Shown here in pieces: positions 38,721 to 49,899 of a stretch of DNA of 64,000 nt; positions within the stretch are counted from its first letter, which is position 1; each line of letters opens with the position of its first letter. A program made the position numbers and the translations under genes. The notes below the pieces were generated by a model. The model saw nothing but the letters and a program-made list of their open reading frames with translations. It was not told where the DNA came from and searched no databases. Origin of the DNA: Hyphomicrobiales bacterium (GTDB taxonomy: Bacteria > Pseudomonadota > Alphaproteobacteria > Rhizobiales > Xanthobacteraceae); contig JAFKKG010000014.1 of the NCBI GenBank assembly GCA_017305715.1, forward strand, positions 1 to 64,000, given 5' to 3'.

Positions 38721-39251
38721 ATGCCGGTCTTTACAGTGCATGCCCCGGTCGATGGCACCGCCGATCTGGCGGCGACCGATAAATTCACATTCGTGCGCGA
38801 CGGCTTCCATTTCTGGGCCATGGCGGCGAGCGTGCTATGGCTGATCTGGCATCGGCTCTGGCTGGCGCTGATCGGCTGGATCGTGGTGACGGTGGCGATT
38901 GGGCTCGGCCTCTCCGCGCTCGGCGCAGGCAGCGGGACGATTCTGTTCGCGGACTTCGTGATCGCGCTCCTGATGGGCTTTGAGGCCGCCAGCCTGCAAC
39001 GCTGGACGCTGTCGCGGCGCAAATGGCGCCAGCTCGATATCGTGGTGGCCGACGACGAGGAGGCCGCCGAGCGGCGCTTCTTCGATCGCTGGACTGCGCG
39101 GCAACGCGGTCTCATCAACGACCAATGGGCGGTCGATCGCGGCGGGCCGCCACCGACCCGCAACATCCCGGGCCAGCCGTTCTCGAAACCGCCGCCGATG
39201 CCGCAGGGCGGCATCATTGGATTATTTCCAGAGCCGGGAGGGTCACGATGA
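38721..39251 (+). CDS. DUF2628 membrane protein
   Basis: A 176-residue protein with about three membrane helices (about 38-50, 53-72, 78-95) and a charged C-terminal half ending in Pro/Gly-rich sequence. The N-terminus [12 protein letters not shown] and [10 protein letters not shown] fit the DUF2628 family. It ends in an ATGA overlap with hisH, so it is translated with the his genes. Its role in the operon is not known. Confidence 0.83.
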   Translation: MPVFTVHAPVDGTADLAATDKFTFVRDGFHFWAMAASVLWLIWHRLWLALIGWIVVTVAIGLGLSALGAGSGTILFADFVIALLMGFEAASLQRWTLSRRKWRQLDIVVADDEEAAERRFFDRWTARQRGLINDQWAVDRGGPPPTRNIPGQPFSKPPPMPQGGIIGLFPEPGGSR

Positions 39252-39898
39252 GCGTTGCGATCATCGATTACGGATCCGGCAATCTTCACTCGGCCGCGAA
39301 AGCATTCGAGCGCGCCGCGCGCAGCATGGAAAATCCGCAGAAGATCATGGTGACGCGCGATCCCGAGGCGGTGTTCCGCGCCGATCGCATCGTGTTGCCC
39401 GGTGTCGGCGCCTTCGCCGATTGCCGCAGAGGCCTCGATGCCGTCGACGGCATGCTGGAAGCAATGACCGAAGCGGTGCGTTCCAAGGCGCGGCCGTTCT
39501 TCGGCATCTGCGTCGGCATGCAGCTGATGGCCTCGCGCGGCAAGGAGCATGTCACCACCGACGGCTTCAACTGGATCGCGGGCGACGTCGAGAAGATCAC
39601 GCCGCGCGAGGAGAATCTGAAAATTCCGCACATGGGCTGGAACACGCTCGACATGGTGCGCGAACATCCCGTGCTGGAGCGGTTGTCGCTCGGGCCGAAG
39701 GGCCGTCATGCCTATTTCGTGCACTCCTATCATCTCAACGCCTCGAATGAAGCGGACGTGCTGCTGCGCGCCGACTATGGCGGGCCGGTGACGGCGATGG
39801 TCGGCAAGGACACCGCGATCGGGACGCAGTTCCATCCGGAAAAGAGCCAGCGTTTCGGGCTGGGTCTGATCTCGAACTTTTTGAAATGGAAGCCGTGA
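39248..39898 (+). CDS. hisH: Imidazole glycerol phosphate synthase, glutamine amidotransferase subunit
   Basis: A 216-residue class I amidotransferase. Visible are [11 protein letters not shown], the oxyanion strand LPGVGAF, the nucleophile Cys in [10 protein letters not shown] and the catalytic His/Glu in TQFHPEKSQ. It supplies ammonia to HisF. It is coupled to DUF2628 (ATGA) and to hisA (GTGA overlap). Confidence 0.96.
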   Translation: MSVAIIDYGSGNLHSAAKAFERAARSMENPQKIMVTRDPEAVFRADRIVLPGVGAFADCRRGLDAVDGMLEAMTEAVRSKARPFFGICVGMQLMASRGKEHVTTDGFNWIAGDVEKITPREENLKIPHMGWNTLDMVREHPVLERLSLGPKGRHAYFVHSYHLNASNEADVLLRADYGGPVTAMVGKDTAIGTQFHPEKSQRFGLGLISNFLKWKP

Positions 39899-40635
39899 TC
39901 CTTTTTCCCGCCGTCGATCTGAAAAACGGCCAGTGCGTCCGCCTCGAGCAGGGCGACATGGCGCGCGCGACCGTGTTCAATCTCGATCCCGCGGCGCAGG
40001 CCCGCGCCTTCGCCGATCAGGGGTTTGAATATCTGCATGTCGTCGATCTCGACGGCGCCTTTGCCGGCAAGCCGATGAACGCGCTCGCGGTCGAAGGGAT
40101 GTTGAAGGCGGTCACCATGCCGGTGCAGCTCGGCGGCGGCATTCGCGACCTCAAAACCATCGAAGCCTGGCTCGGCAAGGGTATTGCGCGGGTAATCATC
40201 GGCACCGCGGCGGTGCGCGATCCCGAACTGGTAAAGAGCGCGGCGAAGAAATTCCCCGGCCGCGTCGCCGTCGGTCTCGACGCCCGCGACGGCAAGGTCG
40301 CCGTCGAGGGCTGGGCCGAGACCTCGCAGGTAACGGTGCTGGAAATCGCGCAGCGGTTCGAGGATGCCGGCGTCGCCGCGATCATCTTTACGGACATCGC
40401 GCGCGACGGGCTTTTGAAGGGCCTCAATCTCGATGCGACGATCGCGCTCGCCGAGAGCATTTCCATTCCTGTCATCGCCTCCGGCGGCTTTGCCTCGATC
40501 GACGACGTCAAGGCGCTGCTCGAGCCGCGCGCCAACAAGCTCGCCGGCGCCATTGCGGGCCGCGCGCTCTATGACGGCCGGCTCGATCCCGCCGCCGCAT
40601 TGGCGCTGATCCGCAACGCGCGCCGCGCGGCGTAG
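39895..40635 (+). CDS. hisA: ProFAR isomerase HisA
   Basis: A 246-residue (beta-alpha)8 barrel. It starts with [17 protein letters not shown] from a GTG at 39895 that overlaps the hisH stop as GTGA. An ATG at 39886 would add three residues. The catalytic Asp of the N-terminal half (PAVDLKNG) and the second Asp in FTDIARDG are present. It isomerises ProFAR to PRFAR, the substrate of HisHF. Confidence 0.95.
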   Translation: MILFPAVDLKNGQCVRLEQGDMARATVFNLDPAAQARAFADQGFEYLHVVDLDGAFAGKPMNALAVEGMLKAVTMPVQLGGGIRDLKTIEAWLGKGIARVIIGTAAVRDPELVKSAAKKFPGRVAVGLDARDGKVAVEGWAETSQVTVLEIAQRFEDAGVAAIIFTDIARDGLLKGLNLDATIALAESISIPVIASGGFASIDDVKALLEPRANKLAGAIAGRALYDGRLDPAAALALIRNARRAA

Positions 40636-40645
40636 GGAGACCACG

Positions 40646-41422
<777 letters not shown>

Positions 41423-41502
41423 CGACTCCCTGTCACAAAAGTGCTAAGTCCGTTCCGGGATGGCTCCGGGCTGGCCCGGTGCGCATGTGTTGAGTTCAGT
41501 TG

Positions 41503-41826
41503 ATGCCGCGTTTCACAATCCACGATCTGGCCGCCACCATCGATGCAAGGGCCGCGTCGGGAGGAGAGGCGTCGTACACCAGGAAGTTGCTCGATAAGGG
41601 CGCGGAGCACTGCGCCAAGAAGCTGGGTGAGGAAGCGGTCGAGACCGTGATCGCCGCGGTCGAGAACGACCGCGGCCATTTGATCGCCGAAAGCGCTGAT
41701 CTGCTGTTTCATTTGCTGGTGCTGCTGAAGGTTCGCGGCGTGACGCTGGAAGAAGTCGAGGCCGCGCTCGCGCAGCGTACTGGCCAGTCCGGTCTGGAAG
41801 AGAAGGCTGCGCGCAAGCGCGACTAG
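41503..41826 (+). CDS. hisE: Phosphoribosyl-ATP pyrophosphatase
   Basis: A 107-residue all-alpha NTP pyrophosphohydrolase (step 2 of histidine synthesis). The metal-binding signature KLGEEAVETVIAAV and the ESADLLFHLLVLL helix are visible. The ATG at 41503 is used rather than the TTG at 41500. HisE is encoded separately from HisI, which is not in this window. Confidence 0.94.
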   Translation: MPRFTIHDLAATIDARAASGGEASYTRKLLDKGAEHCAKKLGEEAVETVIAAVENDRGHLIAESADLLFHLLVLLKVRGVTLEEVEAALAQRTGQSGLEEKAARKRD

Positions 41827-41844
41827 TGCATCAAGGGCGACGCC

Positions 41845-42801
41845 ATGGATATACGGGCACCGGACCAGCAATATAATCCCTACCGGATATTCACGCGCGA
41901 GCAGTGGGCGCGGTTGCGCGACGACACGCCGATGACGCTGGAGCCGGGCGAGTTCGAGCGGCTGCGTTCGCTGCATGACCGCCTCGACTTGCAGGAAGTC
42001 GAGGAGATCTTCCTGCCGCTGTCGCGGTTGCTGTCGATCTATGTCGACGCCACGCTGCGGCTCTACCAGGCGCAGCGCCAGTTCCTCGGCATCCGCGACC
42101 GCAAGGTGCCCTACATCATCGGCGTCGCCGGCTCGGTTGCGGTCGGCAAATCGACCACCGCGCGCGTGCTGCAGGCGCTGCTGGCGCGCTGGTCGCCGCG
42201 GCCCAAGGTCGAGATGGTCACGACCGACGGCTTCCTGTTTCCGAACGCCGCGCTCGAGCGGCAAGGCCTGATGCAGAAGAAGGGCTTTCCCGAGAGCTAC
42301 GACCTGCCGACGCTGTTGCAGTTCCTGAGCGACATCAAGGCCGGCCGGCGGCCGGTGCGCGCGCCGGTCTATTCGCATTTGACCTACGACATCGTTCCCA
42401 ACCAATGGGTCGAAGTCGATCGGCCGGACATCCTGATCGTCGAGGGCGTCAATGTGCTGCAGACCGGCCGCCTGCCGCGCGACGGCAAGGCCGTGCCAGT
42501 CGTCTCCGACTTCTTCGATTTCTCGGTCTATATCGACGCCGACGAGCCGGTGCTGCGCAAATGGTATGTGCGGCGCTTCCTGGCGCTGCGGGACACCGCG
42601 TTTACCGATCCGCGGTCGTATTTCCATCGCTACGCCCTGCTCTCCGACGAGGAGGCGACGGCAACGGCGCTGGCGATCTGGGAACGCACCAACCTTGCCA
42701 ATCTCGAGGACAACATCCTGCCGACACGTCCGCGCGCCACGCTGATCCTCAAGAAGGGCGCCGATCACGTCGTCGAGACCGTCGCGCTGCGGCGGCTGTA
42801 G
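41845..42801 (+). CDS. coaA: Pantothenate kinase (type I)
   Basis: A 318-residue P-loop kinase that commits pantothenate to coenzyme A. Walker A is [12 protein letters not shown]; also visible are [18 protein letters not shown] and [11 protein letters not shown]. Allosteric control by CoA is expected for type I enzymes. It follows hisE by 18 bp; coaE, the last enzyme of the pathway, is 14 kb upstream. Confidence 0.96.
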   Translation: MDIRAPDQQYNPYRIFTREQWARLRDDTPMTLEPGEFERLRSLHDRLDLQEVEEIFLPLSRLLSIYVDATLRLYQAQRQFLGIRDRKVPYIIGVAGSVAVGKSTTARVLQALLARWSPRPKVEMVTTDGFLFPNAALERQGLMQKKGFPESYDLPTLLQFLSDIKAGRRPVRAPVYSHLTYDIVPNQWVEVDRPDILIVEGVNVLQTGRLPRDGKAVPVVSDFFDFSVYIDADEPVLRKWYVRRFLALRDTAFTDPRSYFHRYALLSDEEATATALAIWERTNLANLEDNILPTRPRATLILKKGADHVVETVALRRL

Positions 42802-42846
42802 TCGCCTTCGTCACTTCGCTCCTCGCAATGACCGATAAGTCCGAAT

Positions 42847-45096
42847 TCACGCCGCGATGTGGTGCGAGGCCGCCAGGCCCGCGATCGCCTCGGCGAGTTT
42901 TTCGCGATCGAGCGGCTTGATCAGAAAACCGTCCATGCCGGACTCAAAGCAGGCGTAGCGATCTTCCACCAGCGTGTTGGCGGTGAGCGCCAGGATCGGC
43001 GTCCGGCGCCCGGGCTGACCGGCTTCGAGGCTGCGCATCCGCTTGGTGGTTTCGATGCCGTTGAGCTGCGGCATCTGGATGTCCATCAGCACGAGATCAT
43101 AGGGACTGCCGGCCGATTTCGCCGACAGCCAGGATTCCAGCGCCTCTTCGCCGTTGGTGGTGATGACGGCATGATGGCCGAGCCGGCTCAGTAATGAACG
43201 CATCAACAACGCGTTGATCTCGTTATCCTCCGCGACCAGGATGGAAAGGCCCTTGCTTGCGGGGGGTGGCGTCGTGACCGGCTCATCCAGCCCCATCATG
43301 GCATCGCCGACGACGCTCGGCGCCGATATTTCGGGTGTCGCCGTCAGGCGGGCGGCGAGCGAGGCGGTGCGCAGCGGCTTGACCAGATAGCCTGTGAAGG
43401 CGGAGGCCACGGAAGGCTGCAGCTCCTGCCGCGTGGCGGGCGTGAACATCACGATCCGCTGGAGGGCGTGCAGCCGCGCGGCTTCGCCAAACGCCTCGAT
43501 GGTTTTCGTGCCGAGCGCATGGTCGATCAGGATGGTGTGCCAGCTGCGCTCCGGCAGCAGGGCTTGCGCCACGTCGGCGTCGGCCACCATGCAGGTCTGG
43601 GCACCCCAGCGTTGCAGTCGCCGCGCGGTCAGCGAGGCCTCGATGCCTTGCGGCGACACCAGCATGATCGACTGGCCGGCAAGATCGGGTGCGGCGAAAG
43701 CCTTCTGGGCGCTCCCCTCGGCGGCGGCGAGCGGGATCGACACCTCGAAGGTCGACCCGAGGCCGGGCTTGCTCTCCAGCGTAATGCGTCCGCCCATCCT
43801 TTTGACGATGCGGTCGCTGATGCTCAGCCCGAGGCCGGTACCGCCATAGCTGCGCGCGATGCGGTCGTCGGCCTGCTCGAACTCGCGGAAAATGCGTTCC
43901 TGCGCCTCGGGCGCGATGCCGATGCCGGTGTCGCGCAACTGGAAGCGGATTTCATTGGGCCAGCTGCCGGGCTCGACGATCAGGGCGACGCCGCCGGTCG
44001 AGGTGAACTTGATCGCATTGCCGGCAAGGTTGAGCAGCACCTGCCGCAACCGCGCCGCGTCGCCGACCACCTCCACCGGCAGGCGTTCGTCGACATAGGC
44101 GGCGATCTCGATCTTGCGGGCCTGTGCGCGCGGCGCCAGCAATTCGGTGATGCCCTCGATCAGCTCCGAGAGCGCGAACGGGCGATGTTCGAGATCGATC
44201 TTGCCGGCCTCGATCTTGGAATAATCCAGCATTTCCTCGATCAGCGAGAGCAGGGCATCGCCGGAGGTCTTGACCGCCTTGACATAGGTCGCCTGTTCCG
44301 GCGTCAGCGGCGTGTCCAGCAGCAGGCCGCTCATCCCGATGATGCCGTTCAGCGGCGTGCGGATTTCGTGGCTGGCCATCGCGAGGAAGCGCGACTTGGC
44401 GCGGTTGGCGGCATCAGCCTGATCGCGGGCGTCGGCTAATGCGCGTTCGCTTTCGGTCCGGTCGGTGACGTCGCGGCCGACGCTCTGCATTTCGGAAGGT
44501 CCGCCGGCATCGTTGCGGACCAGCGCTTCGCGCCAGGCGATCCATCGCGGCCCGCGGGGGCCCGCGACCTTCTGGTCATGGATCCGCGTGCCGTTATACT
44601 CTAGGACGCTATCGCCCTGTTCGAGGACATTGAGCGTAGCACGGCTGCCGATCAGGGTTTCCCGCGGCGCCTGTGCCAGTTCGCAATAGGCGTCGTTGAC
44701 GAATGTAATGTAGCCCTCGGTGTCGCGCAGGATGATCAGATCGCCCTGCGACTCGAACAGCCGGCGGGTGCGTTGCTCGGCTTCCTGCAGTTCCCAGTTT
44801 CGATCCGCCATGGATTCGTTGTGCAGGGCGATCTTGTGCATCTTCTTGCGCACGAAGCGAAACCGGGCGCTCATGGCCGCGAGCGCGACGCAGGCGATCG
44901 CAAACAGGAAGGCGATGCCGATCGCGAAAGTGTGGGGATTGTAGCCGGATGCTTCCGAGCGGCTGCCGGCGATAAAGCCATAGGCTCCGCCGAACGTGGC
45001 GGAGAAGACGATGAACGAGCGGACGGTGAAACTGATCCAGGGATGCCGGCGGCCGAAACGGCGGAAGTAAAGTTTGAACCGGTAAGTCCGCCCCAT
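42847..45096 (-). CDS. Hybrid sensor histidine kinase/response regulator
   Basis: A 749-residue protein. Two N-terminal membrane helices (about 20-44, 57-75) are followed by a PAS domain (about 105-225), HisKA with the phospho-His at about 243 ([10 protein letters not shown]), HATPase_c ([34 protein letters not shown]), a degenerate receiver (about 480-600) and an intact receiver (about 622-740) with the acceptor Asp near 671 (LVLMDIQMP). No output regulator or Hpt gene is adjacent. The signal is unknown. Confidence 0.9.
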   Translation of the reverse strand: MGRTYRFKLYFRRFGRRHPWISFTVRSFIVFSATFGGAYGFIAGSRSEASGYNPHTFAIGIAFLFAIACVALAAMSARFRFVRKKMHKIALHNESMADRNWELQEAEQRTRRLFESQGDLIILRDTEGYITFVNDAYCELAQAPRETLIGSRATLNVLEQGDSVLEYNGTRIHDQKVAGPRGPRWIAWREALVRNDAGGPSEMQSVGRDVTDRTESERALADARDQADAANRAKSRFLAMASHEIRTPLNGIIGMSGLLLDTPLTPEQATYVKAVKTSGDALLSLIEEMLDYSKIEAGKIDLEHRPFALSELIEGITELLAPRAQARKIEIAAYVDERLPVEVVGDAARLRQVLLNLAGNAIKFTSTGGVALIVEPGSWPNEIRFQLRDTGIGIAPEAQERIFREFEQADDRIARSYGGTGLGLSISDRIVKRMGGRITLESKPGLGSTFEVSIPLAAAEGSAQKAFAAPDLAGQSIMLVSPQGIEASLTARRLQRWGAQTCMVADADVAQALLPERSWHTILIDHALGTKTIEAFGEAARLHALQRIVMFTPATRQELQPSVASAFTGYLVKPLRTASLAARLTATPEISAPSVVGDAMMGLDEPVTTPPPASKGLSILVAEDNEINALLMRSLLSRLGHHAVITTNGEEALESWLSAKSAGSPYDLVLMDIQMPQLNGIETTKRMRSLEAGQPGRRTPILALTANTLVEDRYACFESGMDGFLIKPLDREKLAEAIAGLAASHHIAA

Positions 45097-45265
45097 CGTC
45101 AGTTACCCTGAGATTGCTTGCCCGAATTGAGGCGGCTGGTTTCGCCTGATGCCGGGAGACGATGCGTTGCCGACCTTGAAAAAGTGCTTGAGGCGGGCCG
45201 GCATTCCCGGCGACGATAAAAACAGGGTTGATGAAGTGTTAATGCAACCCGGCCGGCCGACGAAC

Positions 45266-45745
45266 TCACAGCGAGGCGGCTGCGATACGATGCTGGATAC
45301 CGTGGGCGCCGACGATGAGAGCCGCGGCGTCGCGCGCCGAAAAGCTCTTCGAGCGCACGTAGATGCGGTAATCGGCAGGTCCTTCCGCCGAGAGATAGAT
45401 GACGGGCTCGGACGGTGACGGCGCTGCGGAGATGGCGACCAGCTGCGGTGGCGAACGGCTCTCGCAGGCGCCGGATTCCGCGCTGTCGACGTCGTCGATG
45501 ACGGTAAAATCCGCCGCTTCGGCGTCGTCGGATATCTGGACACGGACGGTGGCGCGGCTGGGGTCATTGGTGAAACTGACATGGCGCTCGGCCTGCCAGG
45601 ATAGCGCCGCGATCTGGACCGAGGTGCCTGCAACCTCGATGCAGGGGCGCGGACCGCTCGAGAACTCGCCGCGGGCGAACACGGCCGCGATGGCCAACGG
45701 CACCGCCGAGGCCAGCAGATTGAAACGCAACGTGACTCTACCCAC
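45266..45745 (-). CDS. Secreted hypothetical protein
   Basis: A 159-residue protein from a GTG at 45745. It has a signal peptide (RFNLLASAVPLAIAAVFA) and a mature part beginning near GEFSSGPRPCIEVAG, with two Cys (PCIEV and GACES) that could form a disulfide. No family is recognised. The frame extends to 45973, but that part runs through a palindromic repeat. A TTG at 45730 is an alternative start. Confidence 0.65.
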   Translation of the reverse strand: MGRVTLRFNLLASAVPLAIAAVFARGEFSSGPRPCIEVAGTSVQIAALSWQAERHVSFTNDPSRATVRVQISDDAEAADFTVIDDVDSAESGACESRSPPQLVAISAAPSPSEPVIYLSAEGPADYRIYVRSKSFSARDAAALIVGAHGIQHRIAAASL

Positions 45746-45889
45746 CCAACGCCAGCCCGCGACAACGGGCTTATGGTTGGCAGAGCGTAAACAAAACTCG
45801 TTACTACCGGGTTTATGAGCCCCGCTGTCCGCGAAAGCGGGTGACTCAGTACGCCGCGGCTTCTCGGTTCGGTCATGGGTATCTCCTTC

Positions 45890-45976
45890 GTCATTGCCGG
45901 GCTTGACCCGGCAATCCATCCTCTTCGAAGGAATTTTGCGAAGGTGATGGATGCCCGGGTCAAGCCCGGGCATGAC
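45890..45976. repeat. Palindromic GTCATTGCCGGGCTTGACCC repeat
   Basis: The arms GTCATTGCCGGGCTTGACCC and ...GGGTCAAGCCCGGGCATGAC pair around CAATCCAT/ATGGATG, another member of the intergenic palindrome class. Confidence 0.7.
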
Positions 45977-46039
45977 GAGTTGTTCTTACTGACGCGCCTC
46001 CGCCTTCTCGCGACGGATTGCGCCCGAGCTTTGCTGAGA

Positions 46040-46208
46040 AACTTCCGGCCCTCCAAATCGAGGGCGCAGGGAAGACCGGGTGCGCGCTGCACCCGCGGTC
46101 TCGTGTGCGGTTAGCACTAAGAAAGTTGCACACGAGCATACAGGTTCAGCGGAGAACACCCGGCCTTCCCTGCGCAATGGCTTTACGGCTTATAACGTGC
46201 TCTCCCCG
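46040..46208. repeat. Structured interspersed repeat, copy B (inverted relative to copy A)
   Basis: This is the reverse complement of 1-171 with scattered changes. The outer arms again carry GCGCAGGGAAG and CTTCCCTGCGC. The inner stem is 46100-46108 with 46128-46136 and shows a compensating G-C for A-T change relative to copy A, while the loop sequence differs. It lies in a repeat-rich 874-bp gap. Confidence 0.8.
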
Positions 46209-46619
46209 GAGAACGGCTCTTTTGCCTCCGTTGCGCCCTGGGAAGTCAGATGCCTCCAGGTGCGTTGACGCCAGCAACGCGACGTCAGGACCACACGCCT
46301 TCGCCGTACGTTTCAGCTGCGATCGTCTTCGCAACATCAGCGTCCACCGCTCCCCGCCCAACGTCCGTGACGACGGCCGACGCCCTTCGAGCAGAGCGGG
46401 ATGGGCAATATCTGCCCCTGATTTGGCATTTCGGAAAAGCGAAATTTTGCCCGACGGGCTAATTTATCGCAGCAGCATGATCATGCGGCCCGCCGGGACG
46501 GCTTACGTGGTGCCAGAGTGACGACGAAGCGACTGCGGGTCCGGCACAGTCCTAAGGCAGCAACCGCAACTCGATTGTTTGGGCTTTCTGATTCCGAAGC
46601 GCAAGACCTACGTGGTCGT

Positions 46620-48158
46620 TTACGCCGCGCGCCGCGAATCCTCAGCCAATGCACGATACGACAGCGCTTCGGCGAGATGCAGCCGGCCGATCTTGTCCGC
46701 GCCGTCGAGGTCGGCCAGCGTGCGGGCGACGCGCAGCACGCGGTGATAGCCGCGCGCGGTCAGATGCATGGTCTCGGCGGCGTCGCGCAGCAGTTTCTGG
46801 CCCTGCGCATCCGGTTGCGCGATGGTTTCCAACAGCGACGCCGGCGCTTCGGCATTGGTGCGGATCTGCGGCAGGCCGGCCGCGGCGTAACGCGCGAGCT
46901 GGATGTCGCGCGCAGCCGCGACGCGGGCGGCGACTTCGGCGGAGCCTTCGCTCGGCGGCGGCAGGATCAGATCGGATGCGGTCACCGCCGGCACTTCGAT
47001 GCGCAGATCGATGCGGTCCATCAGCGGGCCGGAAATCCGCATCTGATAATCCGACGTGCAGCGGTCGACAGGTGCGCGCTTGCAGGCATAGCCGGGTTCG
47101 TAGGCATGGCCGCAGCGGCACGGGTTCATCGCCGCGACCAGCATGAAGCGCGCCGGATAAGTGACGCGATGGTTGGCGCGCGATACCGCGACCTCGCCGT
47201 TCTCCAGCGGCTGGCGGAGCGAGTCCAGCACGCGCGGATCGAACTCCGGCAGTTCGTCGAGGAACAGCACGCCCTGATGCGCCAGCGAGATCTCGCCGGG
47301 TTTTGCGCGCATGCCGCCGCCGGTCAGCGCGGCCATGCTGGCGGAATGATGCGGGCTGCGAAACGGCCGCCGCGCCGTCAGCGCGCCGTCGCGGATTTCG
47401 CCGGCGACGGAGGCGATCATCGAGACTTCCAGCAATTCGGACGGCGACAGCGGCGGCAGGATTGAGGGCAGTCTTGCGGCCAGCATCGACTTGCCGGCGC
47501 CCGGCGAGCCGATCATCAATAAATGATGCCCGCCGGCCGCCGCGATCTCCAGCGCGCGCTTGGCGCTTTCCTGGCCCTTGATGTCGCGCAAATCGAGCAG
47601 CGTTTCCTCGCGCTCGTGCACTTTCGGCTGCGGCCGCGACAGCACCTGCGTGCCCTTGAAATGGTTCGCGATCTGAATCAGCGATTTTGCCGCGATGATC
47701 TGGATATCCGGGCTCGCCCACGCCGCCTCCGTGCCGCACGCGGCGGGGCAGATCAGGCCCTCCTCGCGCGCATTGGCGCCGATCGCCGCCGGCAGCACGC
47801 CCGCGACCGGGGCGATCGATCCATCGAGCCCGAGTTCGCCGAGCACCGTAAAACCCGTCAGCGCGTCCGGCGGGATCGCACCGATGGCGGCCATCAGGCC
47901 GAGCGCGATCGGCAGATCGTAATGGCTGCCTTCCTTCGGCACGTCGGCCGGCGCGAGGTTGACCGTGATCCGCCGCGCCGGCAGCGCCAGCCCCGAGGCG
48001 ATCAGCGCCGAGCGCACCCGCTCGCGCGCCTCGGACACCGCCTTGTCCGGGAGGCCGACGATCGCGAACGCCGGCAGGCCGGGCGCGACCTGCACCTGCA
48101 CGTCGACCGCACGGGCCTCGATCCCCTCAAAGGCTACGGTAGAAACGCGTTGGACCAT
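46620..48158 (-). CDS. YifB/ComM-family Mg-chelatase-like AAA+ ATPase
   Basis: A 512-residue protein. The N-terminal ChlI-like/Lon-C-like domain starts MVQRVSTVAFEGIEAR. The AAA+ core has Walker A GSPGAGKS (about 216-223), Walker B GVLFLDELPEF and a cysteine-rich insertion (CRCGHAYEPGYACKR). ComM homologues are helicases aiding branch migration in natural transformation. The ATG at 48158 gives the typical N-terminus. Confidence 0.93.
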   Translation of the reverse strand: MVQRVSTVAFEGIEARAVDVQVQVAPGLPAFAIVGLPDKAVSEARERVRSALIASGLALPARRITVNLAPADVPKEGSHYDLPIALGLMAAIGAIPPDALTGFTVLGELGLDGSIAPVAGVLPAAIGANAREEGLICPAACGTEAAWASPDIQIIAAKSLIQIANHFKGTQVLSRPQPKVHEREETLLDLRDIKGQESAKRALEIAAAGGHHLLMIGSPGAGKSMLAARLPSILPPLSPSELLEVSMIASVAGEIRDGALTARRPFRSPHHSASMAALTGGGMRAKPGEISLAHQGVLFLDELPEFDPRVLDSLRQPLENGEVAVSRANHRVTYPARFMLVAAMNPCRCGHAYEPGYACKRAPVDRCTSDYQMRISGPLMDRIDLRIEVPAVTASDLILPPPSEGSAEVAARVAAARDIQLARYAAAGLPQIRTNAEAPASLLETIAQPDAQGQKLLRDAAETMHLTARGYHRVLRVARTLADLDGADKIGRLHLAEALSYRALAEDSRRAA

Positions 48159-48296
48159 GCCGACCCCTTGCCTCAATCAAGGGTAGCGGAACTAGGCGAG
48201 TTGTGCAAGAACATTACGGGAACATCGGAGGTGGCGAGGCGCACCGTTTTTGCGGCCTGCCGCTACCGAAACGGCTCACACTGCTGGAGAACAAGT

Positions 48297-48688
48297 ATGC
48301 GGCATTTCATTGCCCTCATCCATAAGGATGCCGACAGCGATTTCGGCGTGTTCTTTCCCGATCTTCCAGGTGTCATCAGCGCTGGAAGCACTCTCGACGA
48401 AGCCCGAGCTATGGCAACCGAAGCCCTCGCTTTTCATTTGCAAGGCATGGCAAAGGACGGAGAAGCCGTGCCCGAGCCCTCTTCACTTGAAGAAATCATG
48501 TCCGACCGGAAAACCGGGATGGTGTAGCCGTTCTCATTCAAGCGCCGGACGCTGAGGTGAAAACCGTGCGCATCAACATTACGATGCCGTCGGACGTGCT
48601 TGAGCAAATCGACCGGTATGCGGAACGAGAGGGATTCACCCGATCGGGATTTCTGGCTCGAGCCGCGAAGAAAGTGATGGCGGCATAA
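48297..48688 (+). pseudogene. hicB: HicB-family antitoxin, disrupted by a frameshift
   Basis: The first frame gives 76 residues (MRHFIALIHKDADSDFGVFF...), the HicB partial RNase-H-fold domain, ending at TAG 48525. The next frame continues with GVAVLIQAPDAEVKTV and a C-terminal ribbon-helix-helix (RINITMPSDVLEQIDRYAER, ending AAKKVMAA). One extra G in the run near 48518 would restore a 130-residue HicB, so a 1-nt deletion or sequencing error is likely. A separate GTG at 48566 could still yield a 40-residue DNA-binding piece. No hicA is seen next to it. Confidence 0.8.
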
Positions 48689-48758
48689 CTGTGAGCCGAA
48701 AGACGTAACAAGTGCCGAGGTGCGACAGGCCTCTGCGCAAGGAACGAGAGACGCCCCT

Positions 48759-49070
48759 CTAATTCAACTTCCCGGCCGCGACCACCGCCGCATTCGCCAC
48801 TGGCTGCTCCAGCATCTTCAGCGCCGCATCGAGGCCGTTGCGCAAATTCAGCGCGGCGTTCTGGGTGCAGCGGAGGCGGCCGGATGAGATGAACTTCACC
48901 TCGGTCGAGCCGTCGGGCTTCGGCACCAGGATGCGGGTGGCGAGTTCGATCTCGATCGATCCATTCATGGTGCCGTAGGCGCCGACGATGTCGAAATAGA
49001 CCAGCGGGGCTGCGGCTCCGGTATCTTCATAGACGAGTTCGCCCGGCTTGGCGGTCGGTTGGTCGGTCAA
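48759..49070 (-). CDS. Conserved hypothetical protein
   Basis: A 103-residue soluble protein. It has no signal peptide, membrane helix or recognised domain. The middle (VYFDIVGAYGTMNGSIEIELATR) looks like beta-strands and the C-terminus (LRNGLDAALKMLEQPVA) is helical. GC content and codon use look native. The function is unknown. Confidence 0.75.
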   Translation of the reverse strand: MTDQPTAKPGELVYEDTGAAAPLVYFDIVGAYGTMNGSIEIELATRILVPKPDGSTEVKFISSGRLRCTQNAALNLRNGLDAALKMLEQPVANAAVVAAGKLN

Positions 49071-49242
49071 GGCACTCTCCTACATCGTGTCAGGGGTGAT
49101 TTGCTGGTTACCGCCTTACGCTATTTAAGGGGGCCGCCCTAGCGATCGATGGTGCCGCCTTTTCCGGAGCCCGCGCCGGGCCGCTCAGGAACGATCTCCG
49201 TAAGGGGGCCCAACACCCAAAAAGACGAGTGGGGTCTCGAAA

Positions 49243-49274
49243 GTAACGGCGGGTCCGACCTGGCCCGCCGTTAC
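49243..49274 (-). terminator. Terminator of the RTX-repeat gene
   Basis: An 11-bp perfect stem (GTAACGGCGGG / CCCGCCGTTAC) with a 10-nt loop, followed on the minus strand by TTTC. It starts about 44 bp after the stop codon of the RTX-like gene. The weak T-tract lowers confidence. Confidence 0.6.
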
Positions 49275-49317
49275 TTCGGTGGCGACCGCCGACTATGCGG
49301 CATCTCTCTGGCCTGGT

Positions 49318-49899
49318 TCAGCGAATATCCAGGTAGGAGAAGTCGCCGGTCGAGGTCAGGCCGCGCAGCTCGATGCCGGTGTCCACGATGCCATTGTGAT
49401 CGAGATCTGCGAACAGGTATCCATCATGACCATCGGTGTAGAAGGCAAACTGTACCTTGCCGCCGATATCCTGCCGCGCATATTCCAGCGCAATGTTATA
49501 GGTGCCGGAATAGGTGCCGTCGCCGGTGAACGCGAACTCACGCGTGTTGGCGGCGGTGCCGTGCAGACCCGGCATGCTGAACTGGAGGATATCGTGGCCC
49601 GTTTGGAAATCGGTGATGACGTCGGCGCTGGCGTAGCTCGGACCGCTGTCGCCCAGTTTGAACCGGTATGTGTCGTCTCCGGAACCACCGGTCATCCAGT
49701 CCATGCCTCTTCCGCCTTCGATCATGTCGTTGCCCCTGCCGCCATCGATCGTGTCGTCTCCCCCGCCCGCGTAGATCCAGTCTCGGCCGCCATAGCCCCT
49801 GATGGTATCGGCTGAGCTGGTGCCTGCGAGCGTGTCGGAAACGCCATCGTCGAGGCCGCGATAGGTCCGATAATTATAAGTGCCGCTGATGTTGGCCAT
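49318..49899 (-). CDS. RTX-type calcium-binding repeat protein
   Basis: A 193-residue secreted-type protein. Residues 35-76 contain four to five glycine/aspartate nonapeptide repeats (GYGGRDWIY, GGGDDTIDG, GGRGNDMIEGG, GGSGDDTYRF) that bind calcium in a beta-roll. A C-terminal domain follows with DVITDFQTGHDILQF. It has no N-terminal signal, as expected for type I secretion through a C-terminal signal; no type I secretion genes lie in the window. The ATG at 49899 has GGAG 6 bp upstream. Confidence 0.82.
   Translation of the reverse strand: MANISGTYNYRTYRGLDDGVSDTLAGTSSADTIRGYGGRDWIYAGGGDDTIDGGRGNDMIEGGRGMDWMTGGSGDDTYRFKLGDSGPSYASADVITDFQTGHDILQFSMPGLHGTAANTREFAFTGDGTYSGTYNIALEYARQDIGGKVQFAFYTDGHDGYLFADLDHNGIVDTGIELRGLTSTGDFSYLDIR

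Larger units (their letters stand above)
45746..46619. other. Gene-free, repeat-rich region
   Basis: This 874-bp stretch contains a palindromic repeat (45890-45976), the structured repeat copy B (46040-46208) and a further roughly 400-bp tract. An open frame of 167 codons (46018-46521) runs over the repeat, contains the GAGKTGCALHPRSRV phrase dictated by it and is not credited as a gene. Confidence 0.7.

Noticed and set aside
46018-46521. 167-codon frame reading GAGKTGCALHPRSRV...
   Set aside because: It is dictated by the interspersed repeat copy B and adjacent repeat DNA. Such frames recur wherever the repeat occurs and have no ribosome site or domain.
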